NCBI RefSeq assembly: GCF_000364705.1
Contig: NZ_AQOH01000312.1
Span: 1 to 64,000, forward strand
DNA from: Pseudomonas fuscovaginae SE-1
GTDB lineage: Bacteria > Pseudomonadota > Gammaproteobacteria > Pseudomonadales > Pseudomonadaceae
DNA length: 64,000 nucleotides
Reading direction: 5' to 3'
How positions within the stretch are numbered: the first letter of the stretch is position 1; each line of letters starts with the position of its first letter. Below the pieces are notes generated by a model. The model had not been told where the DNA came from and did no database searches. It saw only the letters and a list, made by a program, of their open reading frames with translations. Shown here in pieces: positions 1-7,340 of the stretch. The translations under genes and the position numbers were made by a program.

Positions 1-107
1 TCATGCAACTGGCCTTTCTGGCCGACCGGGGTCTTCGCCTGGTCGACCCAGAACGGCACGCCGCGAAACGACGCCGGCAACAGGCGATCCCGCCAGTTAG
101 TCGCCAT
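1..107 (-). CDS. DNA circulation protein (Mu gpN-like), N-terminal fragment
   Basis: The first 35 codons of a minus-strand gene that continues past the left edge. The visible peptide, starting MATNWRDRLLPASFRGVPFW, matches the conserved N-terminus of the 'DNA circularization' family. In Mu-like phages this is a baseplate hub or tail component near the tape measure, despite its name. A clear GGAGGTG ribosome site lies upstream of the ATG. The gene overlaps the end of the preceding tape-measure gene by about 10 bases, as expected in a tail operon. The family call rests on a short but characteristic segment. Confidence 0.8.
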   Translation of the reverse strand, partial: MATNWRDRLLPASFRGVPFWVDQAKTPVGQKGQLH

Positions 108-1854
108 AGGCACCTCCAAGGGAAAGCGAGCGGTAGCCGACGGCAGGCGTCAGGCTCAGGCCCGGCTGGTTGGTCTGGGGTTGGTCGACACGCAGGCCCT
201 GCGGCGCGTTTTCGAAACGCACGGTCAGGCCGCCTTCGAGTTGGGTGCGGTTGTTGGTGGCGGCTTGTCGCAGGAGCAGATTGGCATTCTGCGTCAGGCC
301 CCCAGGCAGCAACGCGCTGCTTCGGGTGACATCAGAGTCCGTCGTCGAGAAATGACCCGCCGATTCATCAGCACCGCCAAAGAAGCGGCTGACTGCCCCT
401 ACCACACTGCTGATCAGGTCCCTGATCGGCTGGACGAAGGGCCTCAGCCTTTCCAGCAGGGAGGAGAAGAATTTGGGCAGCGCGTCAAACCTGGCCCTCA
501 GGATCTCCAGGGGATCGCCACCGAACAACGTGTTCATGAAGTGGCGTACCGGCGCCGCCAGGGCTTCCAGTCCTCCTGTCAGATTACCCATCAGGGAAGT
601 CAAACCGGTCCAGAACGTCTCGAAGACGGTCACCGGCGACCAGGCCGCGAAGATTGCCTTCAGACTGTCCCAGAACTGAAGCACACCATCGCGGACACCA
701 CTCCACAGCCCTTCGAAATATCCCCTGACTCCGTCCCAGATCCCACTCAGGTACAGCAGTGGTGACCAGGCATCGAAGGTCGTCTTGATGCTCGCCAGGA
801 ACTGAACGACGCCATCGACGACGCCGCTCCACAGTCCTGAAAAGTAGTTGCTGATACCGCCCCAGAGTCCTTTCAGGTACTCCAGTGGTGACAAACTGGC
901 GAACCAGGTCTTGAGTTCACCCCACAGTTTGCCGACGCGCTGACTGATTTCCGCCGCTTTGTCGAGAAAGCCGCTTTTGACATCCGCCCAGGCCGCCGCC
1001 GACTTCGTCTTGAGTTCGTCGAGAAACTTGCCGGTGCTGGCGCTGGCGCTCTTCCAGCCACTGGATATGCCAGCACCCATCGCCCTGGAGCTGTCACGGG
1101 TCCACAGCACGGCCTTGCTCATGAGCCCCGAGAACCCGCTCATCAGGCCCATCAATGGCTTCCACGCCAACATGATAATTACCACAGCCCCGGCAACAGC
1201 CGCAGCAACCAACCCAATGGGCGATGCCAACACCCCCATCACCGTCGCCAAACCGATGGCCGCCCCGGTAATTACCGTAAACGCCAACGCCCCGGCAGCC
1301 AGTGCCTGCACCAACGCCGGGTTGTTGGCCACGAATTGCCCAAAGCTGGTTGCCAGGGGAATCAGCGCGGTAACAATGCCATCGAATGCCGGCAACAGCG
1401 CCTGGCCGATTTTCAGCGTAATCTTGTCGAATGCCTTTTCGAGCTTCGCCAGGTGCTGCGAAGTCGTTTCCAAATCCGCCTTTGGCACCTTCGGCGTCAC
1501 CGGAGCCTTGTGTGTGACGGCCTTGTGAGCAACGAGCGGCCTGGGTGGCACTGCTACCTTCGGAACAGTGGGCAGCTTCGGCGCCTTACGCACCACTGCC
1601 GCCTGGGCCAGCCGATCCTGCTCCTTGATCGCAGCCTTGAGCCCATTGGTGAAGGGCGTCAGCAAACCGCCGCCCTTCAGGTTCAACTTGTCCAGCCCGC
1701 TCTCTTCAAGATCCTTCTTGAGCTTGCTGGCGTGGAGACGAATACCCGTCTCCTTTGCCTCGGTATTCTTCTTTTCCCCCATCGCAGCCATCTTCGCTGC
1801 GATGAGACTTTCGGCTTGCTTAGCATTTAAAAACGACTGTTTTTTTCTGGCCAT
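97..1854 (-). CDS. Tail tape measure protein of the Mu-type module
   Basis: A protein of 585 residues with tape-measure features: a charged, helical N-terminus, a Pro/Lys-rich linker (about 88-127), a long hydrophobic segment (about 153-240) and a Trp-rich C-terminal half. Residues 322-363 and 364-405 form a 42-residue tandem repeat (SPL-YL-G-W-G...WSGV-DGV-QF...AW), and a third copy starts at 406. The ATG at 1854 overlaps the TGA of the frameshifted upstream reading frame (TGATG), the usual coupling between tail chaperone and tape measure. A GTG one codon earlier is possible. Tape measures set tail length and thread the tube. The call rests on position, composition and length rather than a catalytic motif. 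Confidence 0.8.
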   Translation of the reverse strand: MARKKQSFLNAKQAESLIAAKMAAMGEKKNTEAKETGIRLHASKLKKDLEESGLDKLNLKGGGLLTPFTNGLKAAIKEQDRLAQAAVVRKAPKLPTVPKVAVPPRPLVAHKAVTHKAPVTPKVPKADLETTSQHLAKLEKAFDKITLKIGQALLPAFDGIVTALIPLATSFGQFVANNPALVQALAAGALAFTVITGAAIGLATVMGVLASPIGLVAAAVAGAVVIIMLAWKPLMGLMSGFSGLMSKAVLWTRDSSRAMGAGISSGWKSASASTGKFLDELKTKSAAAWADVKSGFLDKAAEISQRVGKLWGELKTWFASLSPLEYLKGLWGGISNYFSGLWSGVVDGVVQFLASIKTTFDAWSPLLYLSGIWDGVRGYFEGLWSGVRDGVLQFWDSLKAIFAAWSPVTVFETFWTGLTSLMGNLTGGLEALAAPVRHFMNTLFGGDPLEILRARFDALPKFFSSLLERLRPFVQPIRDLISSVVGAVSRFFGGADESAGHFSTTDSDVTRSSALLPGGLTQNANLLLRQAATNNRTQLEGGLTVRFENAPQGLRVDQPQTNQPGLSLTPAVGYRSLSLGGAYGD

Positions 1855-2281
1855 CACTCCACCTGCTGCATCGCATTGATCCGTTGCGCGTGCTCCAGGG
1901 ACTCCCGGAGCACATCCAGTGGCCTTGCCATCATCTGTTCGGGGTCGACCTTCCAGAACCAGGCCAGGTCATAGGCGACCGCAATCAGTTCGCCGATGGC
2001 TGCGATGCCGCACTCATGAAAAAACCGGCCACCGCCCAGCTCAAGGTATTGAGGTCGGACAGGTCCAGCTGGTTGACCGACGACGGCGGGATGCCGGCGC
2101 AGACCGCGATGTACTTGGCCGCGACATCCATGTCGAGGCTGACTTCTTCGCTCTTGTCGATCTTGTACGGCAGCGCCTTGATCGCCCGCACTTCCTGCAC
2201 TGTCGGGCGGCGCAGGGTGAGTTCGTCGAGGGTCGCGCCGTGGGCTTCGATGGGCACCTGCAGCTTCATCGGCTCGCTCAT
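1854..2281 (-). CDS. Tail assembly chaperone, predicted -1 frameshift product (gp41-gp41')
   Basis: If ribosomes slip -1 at TTTTTTC (2024-2018), the first 88 residues of the short form join 54 more residues read from 2018 to the TGA at 1856-1854. The extension begins HECGIAAIGELIAVAYDLAW and is open to a stop overlapping the tape-measure ATG. This 142-residue product reproduces the conserved G/GT arrangement of long-tailed phages, in which a minor extended chaperone links tube and tape measure. The extension has no ribosome site or start of its own. The sequence shows the heptamer and the open frame; that slippage occurs is inferred. Confidence 0.78.
1985..2281 (-). CDS. Tail assembly chaperone, short form (Mu gp41-like)
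   Basis: A protein of 98 residues resembling the Mu-like phage tail assembly protein family: a short acidic N-terminal beta region (MKLQVPIEAHGATLDELTLR), then RPTVQEVRAIKALPY. It starts by ATGA overlap with the end of the tube gene. It lies between tube and tape measure, where long-tailed phages keep the chaperone that coats the tape measure during tube polymerisation. The gene contains a -1 slippery site near its end, so this is the unshifted product. The family call is moderately strong and the position is diagnostic. Confidence 0.82.
   Translation of the reverse strand: MSEPMKLQVPIEAHGATLDELTLRRPTVQEVRAIKALPYKIDKSEEVSLDMDVAAKYIAVCAGIPPSSVNQLDLSDLNTLSWAVAGFFMSAASQPSAN
2018..2024 (-). other. 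Predicted -1 ribosomal frameshift heptamer T TTT TTC
   Basis: In the zero frame the codons are GGT TTT TTC ATG. The heptamer T-TTT-TTC fits the X-XXY-YYZ rule, because both tRNAs keep pairing after a one-base back-slip. It lies 11 codons before the zero-frame stop and opens a 54-codon extension. No clear downstream pseudoknot was worked out by eye. Confidence 0.75.
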
Positions 2282-2625
2282 TGCCAGGTCCCCTTGATGC
2301 CTTCGAATTTCAGTTCGATGGCCGCGTCGTCACCCTTGATGACCGGCTCCTCGACCAGGTAGGCACCGGCCAGGACGTAGACCTTGCCGTTGCTGAACTC
2401 GCAGGTGACGGTCATGTCGGAACCGGCGATCAGTTGCTTGAGCGGGAAGTCCGCGGTGTGCAGCGCGGTGACCTTGAAGGAGGGCGCGATGTCGGTTTCC
2501 TTGTAGAAACCCGGTACCACCGTTTCCCGTTTGACGGCCATCAGCGGTGCCTCGCAGCCGCCGTTGATGGTCAGTTGAGCGCCGTCCACTTTGACGTAGC
2601 AGGTGCCCGCAATCAGTTGACCCAT
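2278..2625 (-). CDS. Tail tube protein (Mu gpM-like)
   Basis: A protein of 115 residues, the usual size of Mu-type tail tube subunits, starting MGQLIAGTCYVKVDGAQL and rich in beta-forming segments. The SKD-like core around VKRETVVPGFYKETDIAPSFK matches the phage tail tube family. GGAGATACATC precedes the ATG. The gene overlaps the chaperone gene by 4 bases (ATGA). It is separated from the Mu-type sheath gene, normally its direct neighbour, by an inserted secreted-protein gene and a terminator hairpin. Confidence 0.88.
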   Translation of the reverse strand: MGQLIAGTCYVKVDGAQLTINGGCEAPLMAVKRETVVPGFYKETDIAPSFKVTALHTADFPLKQLIAGSDMTVTCEFSNGKVYVLAGAYLVEEPVIKGDDAAIELKFEGIKGTWQ

Positions 2626-2633
2626 GATGTATC

Positions 2634-2664
2634 TCCAAAAAATAAGCCCGCTCGATGGCGGGCT
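2634..2664 (-). terminator. Intrinsic terminator of the inserted DUF642-like gene
   Basis: A 7-bp inverted repeat (AGCCCGC at 2645-2651 and GCGGGCT at 2658-2664) is followed on the minus strand by TTATTTTTT. It lies between the secreted-protein gene and the tube gene and ends just before the tube ribosome site. A terminator inside a tail operon fits an independently transcribed cargo gene. Confidence 0.75.
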
Positions 2665-2693
2665 GGAATTGACGAGTGAGAATCGAGGCAGAC

Positions 2694-3278
2694 TTATGGA
2701 ATGCTCTCGACACTCACGTTATCGATGAAGGCGTAGTTGCTGTAGGGATTCTGTTCGTTGGAAAAAGCCAACGTGGTTTGCGGCGTAGTCGCCGTGAAGT
2801 CATAGGTAATGACGTCCCATACCACGGTCGACGAAGTGGCGACCGGCGTGTTGAAGGTGACGTTCTGACCAGCCACCTTGACCTGAATCACGCCACTACC
2901 CGAGCGACCGCCGTACACGACATTACCGGCACTGAACTTCAGCCGGTACCTGGCTCCCACGACCGTCGCAAAGTTCTGCTGGATGCCACCACCGTTCTGA
3001 TAGATATAGTTGGCCAGGTCCACGATCACCGCACCATCGGCAGCGACGCCGTACGGAATGGAAGCCGCCATGTTGAAATACTCGGCACCGGACAGAAAGG
3101 TTGTCCAACCCGTGATGAAGTTGGCTTTTTCAGGCGTGTCCAGCACGCAACTGACCGCGCAGCCCGGCGATTCGAAACTGCCATTAACCAGCAGATTGGC
3201 GGCGGAAGCGGAGCCTGCCGCTCCCAGGACAACTGTCGAAAGCAGGCATTGACGCAGGTACTTCTTCAATACAGTCAT
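2694..3278 (-). CDS. Secreted DUF642-like protein, cargo gene inside the tail operon
   Basis: A protein of 194 residues starting MTVLKKYLRQCLLSTVVLGA, a Sec signal peptide with likely cleavage after GSASA. The mature part opens NLLVNGSFESP and ends with YAFIDNVSVESIP. These are hallmarks of DUF642 and 'choice-of-anchor' galactose-binding-like proteins. No PEP-CTERM anchor is present. The start has AGG about 8 bases upstream. The gene is AT-richer (31 of 60 GC at 2761-2820) than the sheath gene (36 of 60 at 3541-3600). It has its own terminator and no structural role in tails, so it looks like a 'moron'. Its ligand is unknown. Confidence 0.72.
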   Translation of the reverse strand: MTVLKKYLRQCLLSTVVLGAAGSASAANLLVNGSFESPGCAVSCVLDTPEKANFITGWTTFLSGAEYFNMAASIPYGVAADGAVIVDLANYIYQNGGGIQQNFATVVGARYRLKFSAGNVVYGGRSGSGVIQVKVAGQNVTFNTPVATSSTVVWDVITYDFTATTPQTTLAFSNEQNPYSNYAFIDNVSVESIP

Positions 3279-3389
3279 TTTTTGACCTATCAAATTGGAA
3301 TTGCCGATAAGGATGCAAACGACCTGTTCTCTCACCTTGAAACAGGCCACTCGCAGGACTCCGTTTTTACAGTCGACTCAGAATCCGAT

Positions 3390-4886
3390 TCAGGCGGCCG
3401 CGTCGTACTGCAGACGGAACTGGTTGAGCAGCGCGAACACGCGCAGCCCGTTGACGTAGTCAGGCGGGAACAGCACGTTGACCCGACTCGGGTCCTGGCT
3501 GTCGCGTTCGACGATCAGGTGTTCGGCGAACAGTTCGGCGTTTTCCACGTGGCCTTCCAGTTCGAGCTTGGCGTACTGGGCGATCAGCTCACCGCGGATG
3601 GTGCTCGGGGTGACGATCGGCTGGCCGGCGCCGAAGCGGGTGCCGTCGGCGGCCAGCTTGTGGCGGCCGTACTTGCTGGTGATCACGCTTTGCAGGCGGC
3701 GCACGATGTAGGCCGACTGGTGCATGGTCTCGCTGTCCAGGTAGGAGTTGTCCGCCTGACCGTAGGCGTTCTTCTGGTAGGTGGTGATCGCCCGCTGGAT
3801 GCGCACGTAGCCGCCTTCGTAATAGGCGGTGGCGATACCGTAGCTGAGCAGCGACTGGCGCTCGGTCAGGGTGAAACGCTCGCTGGCCGCGGCCGGCTCG
3901 ATACCCGGCAGGCTGCCGCTCTGGGTCGGACGGCTGGCGTCGGCCGAGATGAACACCGAGGTACGCGCCGCCAGTGCGGCGGCCTGGACCCAGACGGGTT
4001 GTGGCACGCCCTGCTCCATCGCCAGCACGGTGACGTGCTGGTCGTTGCGGGCCTGGCCAGCAGCCACCAGGGTGCCGACGGTGCCACGCTTGGCGGTGTA
4101 GACATGACCAAACAGTTGCTTGGACCAGGACCAGCGACCGACGCTGTCATCCATCGCCGCCTGCCAGGCGTTCAGCGAGGCCACGTCGGACCAGGGCTGG
4201 CAGATGAACTCGAACGGCTCGTCGCCCAGCGCCGCGAGGGCCGCGACCTGGTCCGGGATACCGGCGCCACCGGCCATCTTCGCGCTGACGATGGTCAGGC
4301 CGGCCGGGGTTTCCTCGCCATTGCTCTTGCCCAGGCGGTTGAACTGCAGGCTGATGTCGTTGCCGCTGTCACCGGTCCATTTGCAGCTCAGGGTGACGGT
4401 GCCATCGGTGGCCACGGCACTGACTGGCAGGTCGGCGGCAGCGTTCACTTGCAGCGCCAGGGTGGTGGCGATCTGGGCGGCGGTCTGGCCGCTGACCACG
4501 GCGGTCTGCACACGGACACCACCGACATACAGGTTGAGCACGCCGCTTTCGGTGGCGGTGCCGGTCAGTTTCAGGTCGGCCTTGGCGATGGCGCCGGTGG
4601 TGTTGCGCAATGGCAGGCACCAGATCTCGCCGACCGGGTCGGCCTTGCGCCAGGTGTCGTACATGGCGGCGAGCATCGAGCCCTGACCGCCGATGCTCTT
4701 GGCCAGGGCGACGCTGGAGACCAGCACCAGGCTGCCGATTTCCGGGCTGGTGGCGTTGTCGTTGACCTGGGCGACGATCAGTCGACGCAGGGTCGACGAC
4801 GCGCTATTGGCCGCCGAGTTGTCCATCTCGGCGTAGAACAGCGGAACACGCAGGTCCGATGGGATGTTGCTGAATCCGATAGCCAT
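3390..4886 (-). CDS. Tail sheath protein (Mu gpL-like)
   Basis: A protein of 498 residues, the length of Mu-type contractile sheath subunits, starting MAIGFSNIPSDLRVPLFYAE. Family features include the N-terminal P-D-RVP-F-AE strand, the segment RRLIVAQVNDNAT, and a C-terminal part ending NVLFPPDYVNGLRVFALLNQFRLQYDAAA. The start overlaps the TAA of the upstream DUF2635 gene (TAATG), so the two are coupled. It is a second sheath gene, unrelated in sequence to the FI sheath at 10886-12052. The cluster therefore encodes two contractile systems or one functional and one relict system. Confidence 0.93.
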   Translation of the reverse strand: MAIGFSNIPSDLRVPLFYAEMDNSAANSASSTLRRLIVAQVNDNATSPEIGSLVLVSSVALAKSIGGQGSMLAAMYDTWRKADPVGEIWCLPLRNTTGAIAKADLKLTGTATESGVLNLYVGGVRVQTAVVSGQTAAQIATTLALQVNAAADLPVSAVATDGTVTLSCKWTGDSGNDISLQFNRLGKSNGEETPAGLTIVSAKMAGGAGIPDQVAALAALGDEPFEFICQPWSDVASLNAWQAAMDDSVGRWSWSKQLFGHVYTAKRGTVGTLVAAGQARNDQHVTVLAMEQGVPQPVWVQAAALAARTSVFISADASRPTQSGSLPGIEPAAASERFTLTERQSLLSYGIATAYYEGGYVRIQRAITTYQKNAYGQADNSYLDSETMHQSAYIVRRLQSVITSKYGRHKLAADGTRFGAGQPIVTPSTIRGELIAQYAKLELEGHVENAELFAEHLIVERDSQDPSRVNVLFPPDYVNGLRVFALLNQFRLQYDAAA

Positions 4887-5068
4887 TATTGGGCTTCCTG
4901 TGGTTGTGCCGCTTGCACGGCGGAAAGGGTGATATCGCCATCGGCCTGACGGCGGCGCCACCAGGCGCTGTCAGCCACTTCGCGGCCGGTGGCCGGGAGC
5001 AGGTCGCCAGCCTCCGGGTCCGGTACGGCACGGCCGGCGGCCGGTACTACAGTGATGCGTTGGGTCAT
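4886..5068 (-). CDS. DUF2635 small tail protein
   Basis: A protein of 60 residues starting MTQRITVVPAAGRAVPDPEA and containing LLPATGREVADSAWWRRRQADGDI. This is the DUF2635 pattern of a PxxGxxVxDP-type opening and a W-RR---DGD motif. Family members sit directly upstream of the sheath gene in Mu/SfV-like tails; their role is unknown. It overlaps the preceding gene by 4 bases and shares TAATG with the sheath start. Very short, but family and position agree. Confidence 0.85.
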   Translation of the reverse strand: MTQRITVVPAAGRAVPDPEAGDLLPATGREVADSAWWRRRQADGDITLSAVQAAQPQEAQ

Positions 5069-5649
5069 GGTTTTACGTTTCCTGAAAAGGCCAGCTCCAG
5101 GCGCCCGTCGGGGCCTGGGCGGTGCAGATTGGGGTCGGCGGGGTCGATGGCATCGACCCGCACCGTCACCCCGGTAAAGGACGGCAAGCCGTCCAGTTCA
5201 CGCTCATGCCAGGTTTCCGCCGGGTCGGTGGCGTGGTTGCGCCCCAGTTGGAACTCGGCGAAGAAACGCAGGCGATAAAGCAAGCGAGTGGCGTTGATCG
5301 ACACCAGCCGGCCGCCGCCGTATTGGAGCGGCGTGTAGAAGGTGTCGGGCTTGAACCCCACCAATGCCCGCCAGAGTTCGGCGCGCAGGCTGTGGAGTTG
5401 ATCGAAAGGGGCCTGGCCGTTGCTGGCGTCGAGCACCAGAGTCAGTTCCAGGCGGTCGCGGACGGTCTGCCGGGAGACGTTCTGCGCGGTGTTCTCGGCG
5501 GCCAGATCGCAACGAAGGGTGATGAAGGCTGACGGGGTGGGCAGCGAGGTATTGCCTTGCAGCAGGTCCAGGTCGAGGCCGGTGGAAATGTGCTGGGCAA
5601 GGCTGGGGCATTCAGCACGCAGTTGCGTGATGATGGGGGTGATGTTCAT
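5065..5649 (-). CDS. Tail terminator/completion-like protein of the Mu-type module
   Basis: A protein of 194 residues starting MNITPIITQLRAECPSLAQH. The opening resembles the phage 'Gp37-like' tail terminator proteins that cap tube polymerisation (I-P-I---LRA-CP-). The segment FDQLHSLRAELWRALVGFKP is also typical. The start at 5649 is preferred over one at 5721 because the family begins at this methionine. The gene is first in the Mu-type module and ends in a 4-base overlap with DUF2635. The functional name is inferred from similarity and position. Confidence 0.65.
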   Translation of the reverse strand: MNITPIITQLRAECPSLAQHISTGLDLDLLQGNTSLPTPSAFITLRCDLAAENTAQNVSRQTVRDRLELTLVLDASNGQAPFDQLHSLRAELWRALVGFKPDTFYTPLQYGGGRLVSINATRLLYRLRFFAEFQLGRNHATDPAETWHERELDGLPSFTGVTVRVDAIDPADPNLHRPGPDGRLELAFSGNVKP

Positions 5650-5730
5650 GGGAAGATTCCAATTCGAATGGAAGGTACAACACAGGCCGGGCGAGTTACC
5701 TGTGGCCCCGGACGAAGGCACTGGAGCCCG

Positions 5731-6741
5731 CTAACGGTCCAGGCAACTGGCGGAAATGCTGCAGCGGTAGCTATTGGTGCGGTTGCCACTGGCGATCACC
5801 TTGTCGATGGACCAGCGGCCCTGCATGAAGTCCGGCCAACTGCTGTCCAGCGACACCAGCCCCTCGGCCGCCAGCGCCGGATTACCGGGGCAGTCGATAC
5901 GCAACTTCAGCGCCTCACGCTCCATGCGCCGCACCTCGCCTTCGCCGGCCGCCCGTGCTTCATCCTCGGAGGGATAGCGCTGGCGAAGTTTCTTGAAGGG
6001 CTTGATGCCGGTCTCGACCACACGTTCACGTCCGGCCGCCGCATCCCACCAGGTCGTCTGGCAGCCCTGGTACTTGCCACGGCTGCTGTCGTCCAGGGTG
6101 GCGGCAATGAAGGCCGGATCGCCCGGACGGTTGTCGCGGGTCACCGAGAGAACGACGTCCTGCAACTGTTTACCGGACAGCGACTTGACCTGGCCACGCC
6201 GAGCCAGCACATACAATTCGTTCACCGGCTTGGTGACCGCGTCGAAACGGCGGGCGATCCGGGTGAGAAAGCCCATGTCGGTTTCATTGGACTGGTCCAC
6301 ATGAGTGATGCGGATCCCCTCCAGCTCCGGTGCCACCCGCGGCGAGAAACCGTGGCGGGAGGTCAGTTGCCGAAACAGCGCACCCAGGGTCGTCGGCCCG
6401 TGGCTGGCACTGCGGCGAGCCCTGAAGCCGGTTTCATCGGCGACCTTGAACGGTGCCGCGGTCGCCAGGAGGATCAGGCGCAACGGAAACAGCATGGGCG
6501 TACGCCGGGTGACAATGAATTCGCCCTTGTCGACCAGGCCGGACTCGCGGTAGCCGATGCGCAGCCCCACCTTGCCGCCCAGGCTGGGCAGCCCTGTCAG
6601 GCCTTCGATATCCACGGTCAGCTTGAGTTGGTCAGACTCGATGCCCGCGGCATCGGTGTATTCCCAATCGATCAGCCGTTCGTTGAGCAACGCGGCATTG
6701 ACGCCATACAGTTGCACCTCGGGGGTGAATCCCAGGCTCAT
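5731..6741 (-). CDS. Late control protein D / tail hub (P2 gpD-like)
   Basis: A protein of 336 residues starting MSLGFTPEVQLYGVNAALLN. It matches the P2 gpD family, the VgrG-like hub through which tube meets spike. Visible features include WEYTDAAGIESDQLKLTVDI, a G-K--LRIGYRE segment and the conserved HVDQSNETDMGFLTRIARRF block around 155-175. It is the last P2-type gene. In R-pyocin clusters an endolysin normally follows; here the Mu-type module starts 80 bases further on. The gene lies 10 bases after the gpX gene. Confidence 0.93.
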   Translation of the reverse strand: MSLGFTPEVQLYGVNAALLNERLIDWEYTDAAGIESDQLKLTVDIEGLTGLPSLGGKVGLRIGYRESGLVDKGEFIVTRRTPMLFPLRLILLATAAPFKVADETGFRARRSASHGPTTLGALFRQLTSRHGFSPRVAPELEGIRITHVDQSNETDMGFLTRIARRFDAVTKPVNELYVLARRGQVKSLSGKQLQDVVLSVTRDNRPGDPAFIAATLDDSSRGKYQGCQTTWWDAAAGRERVVETGIKPFKKLRQRYPSEDEARAAGEGEVRRMEREALKLRIDCPGNPALAAEGLVSLDSSWPDFMQGRWSIDKVIASGNRTNSYRCSISASCLDR

Positions 6742-6751
6742 GGCAGGCTCC

Positions 6752-6964
6752 TCAATCCCAGGTCGATACCGGCGCGACACTCGGGGTTCGCGCCTCGACT
6801 TCCGGCAGGGTCACCCAGACACCGGCCGGCAGTACCGGACCGTATTCGGCAAGGCATGGATTGAGGCGCCAGAGCGCTTCCTCCATGACATCATCGCAAC
6901 GTCCCTGCTCGCGATACAGCAGCAGATTCACCGAGTCACCGGCCAGGCTTCGTGCCCTACGCAT
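6752..6964 (-). CDS. Tail protein X (P2 gpX-like, LysM-type)
   Basis: A protein of 70 residues starting MRRARSLAGDSVNLLLYREQ, with a GDSV---L LysM-like opening and the conserved ending LPAGVWVTLPEVE. P2 gpX is a small baseplate protein between U and D. It overlaps the U gene by 8 bases. Size (P2 X is about 67 residues), order and sequence all agree. Confidence 0.92.
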   Translation of the reverse strand: MRRARSLAGDSVNLLLYREQGRCDDVMEEALWRLNPCLAEYGPVLPAGVWVTLPEVEARTPSVAPVSTWD

Positions 6965-7340
6965 TGACGAACTCCTTCAGTTGCACCGTCCAGTCGACGA
7001 CCATGGCCGTGCCATCGTCGATGATCTGACCCTGGGTTTCCGACACACTGTCGATTCGCCAGAGCCCCCAATTGCGGCCGATACCATCGACCAGCGGCAA
7101 GGGCACGGCACGGGCCTGCAAGGCCCGCAGTTGATCGAGCCGCTCCATGCCGACGGCACCCATGGCCTTGCCAGTAATGGTCAGGCTCTCCAGGCCGGGC
7201 CCGGTCTGGCTGGACTTCGGTTTGCTCTGCAGGATGTCCAGCTCGACCCAGCCGCCAGCGGTACTGCGTACCAGTGTGCTGTAGGCGAAATCCCTGGAAA
7301 GGCCAAAGATGAAATCGCCCAACGCCATCTGCTGTCGCAT
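6957..7340 (-). CDS. Tail completion/baseplate protein U (P2 gpU-like)
   Basis: A protein of 127 residues. After MRQQMALGDFIFGLSRDFAY it shows the gpU pattern MALG-F-F, the Q-TGPG-E-LTITG loop and the ending WGLWRIDSVSETQ with W-V-LKEFV. In P2, gpU helps terminate the tail. The start overlaps the T stop codon (TGATG). The fifth codon is a second ATG and could be the true start, because many homologues begin MALG. Confidence 0.92.
   Translation of the reverse strand: MRQQMALGDFIFGLSRDFAYSTLVRSTAGGWVELDILQSKPKSSQTGPGLESLTITGKAMGAVGMERLDQLRALQARAVPLPLVDGIGRNWGLWRIDSVSETQGQIIDDGTAMVVDWTVQLKEFVNA

Noticed and set aside
2676..4949. A 757-codon plus-strand frame
   Set aside because: It runs opposite the Mu-type sheath and the DUF642-like gene; no domain resemblance.
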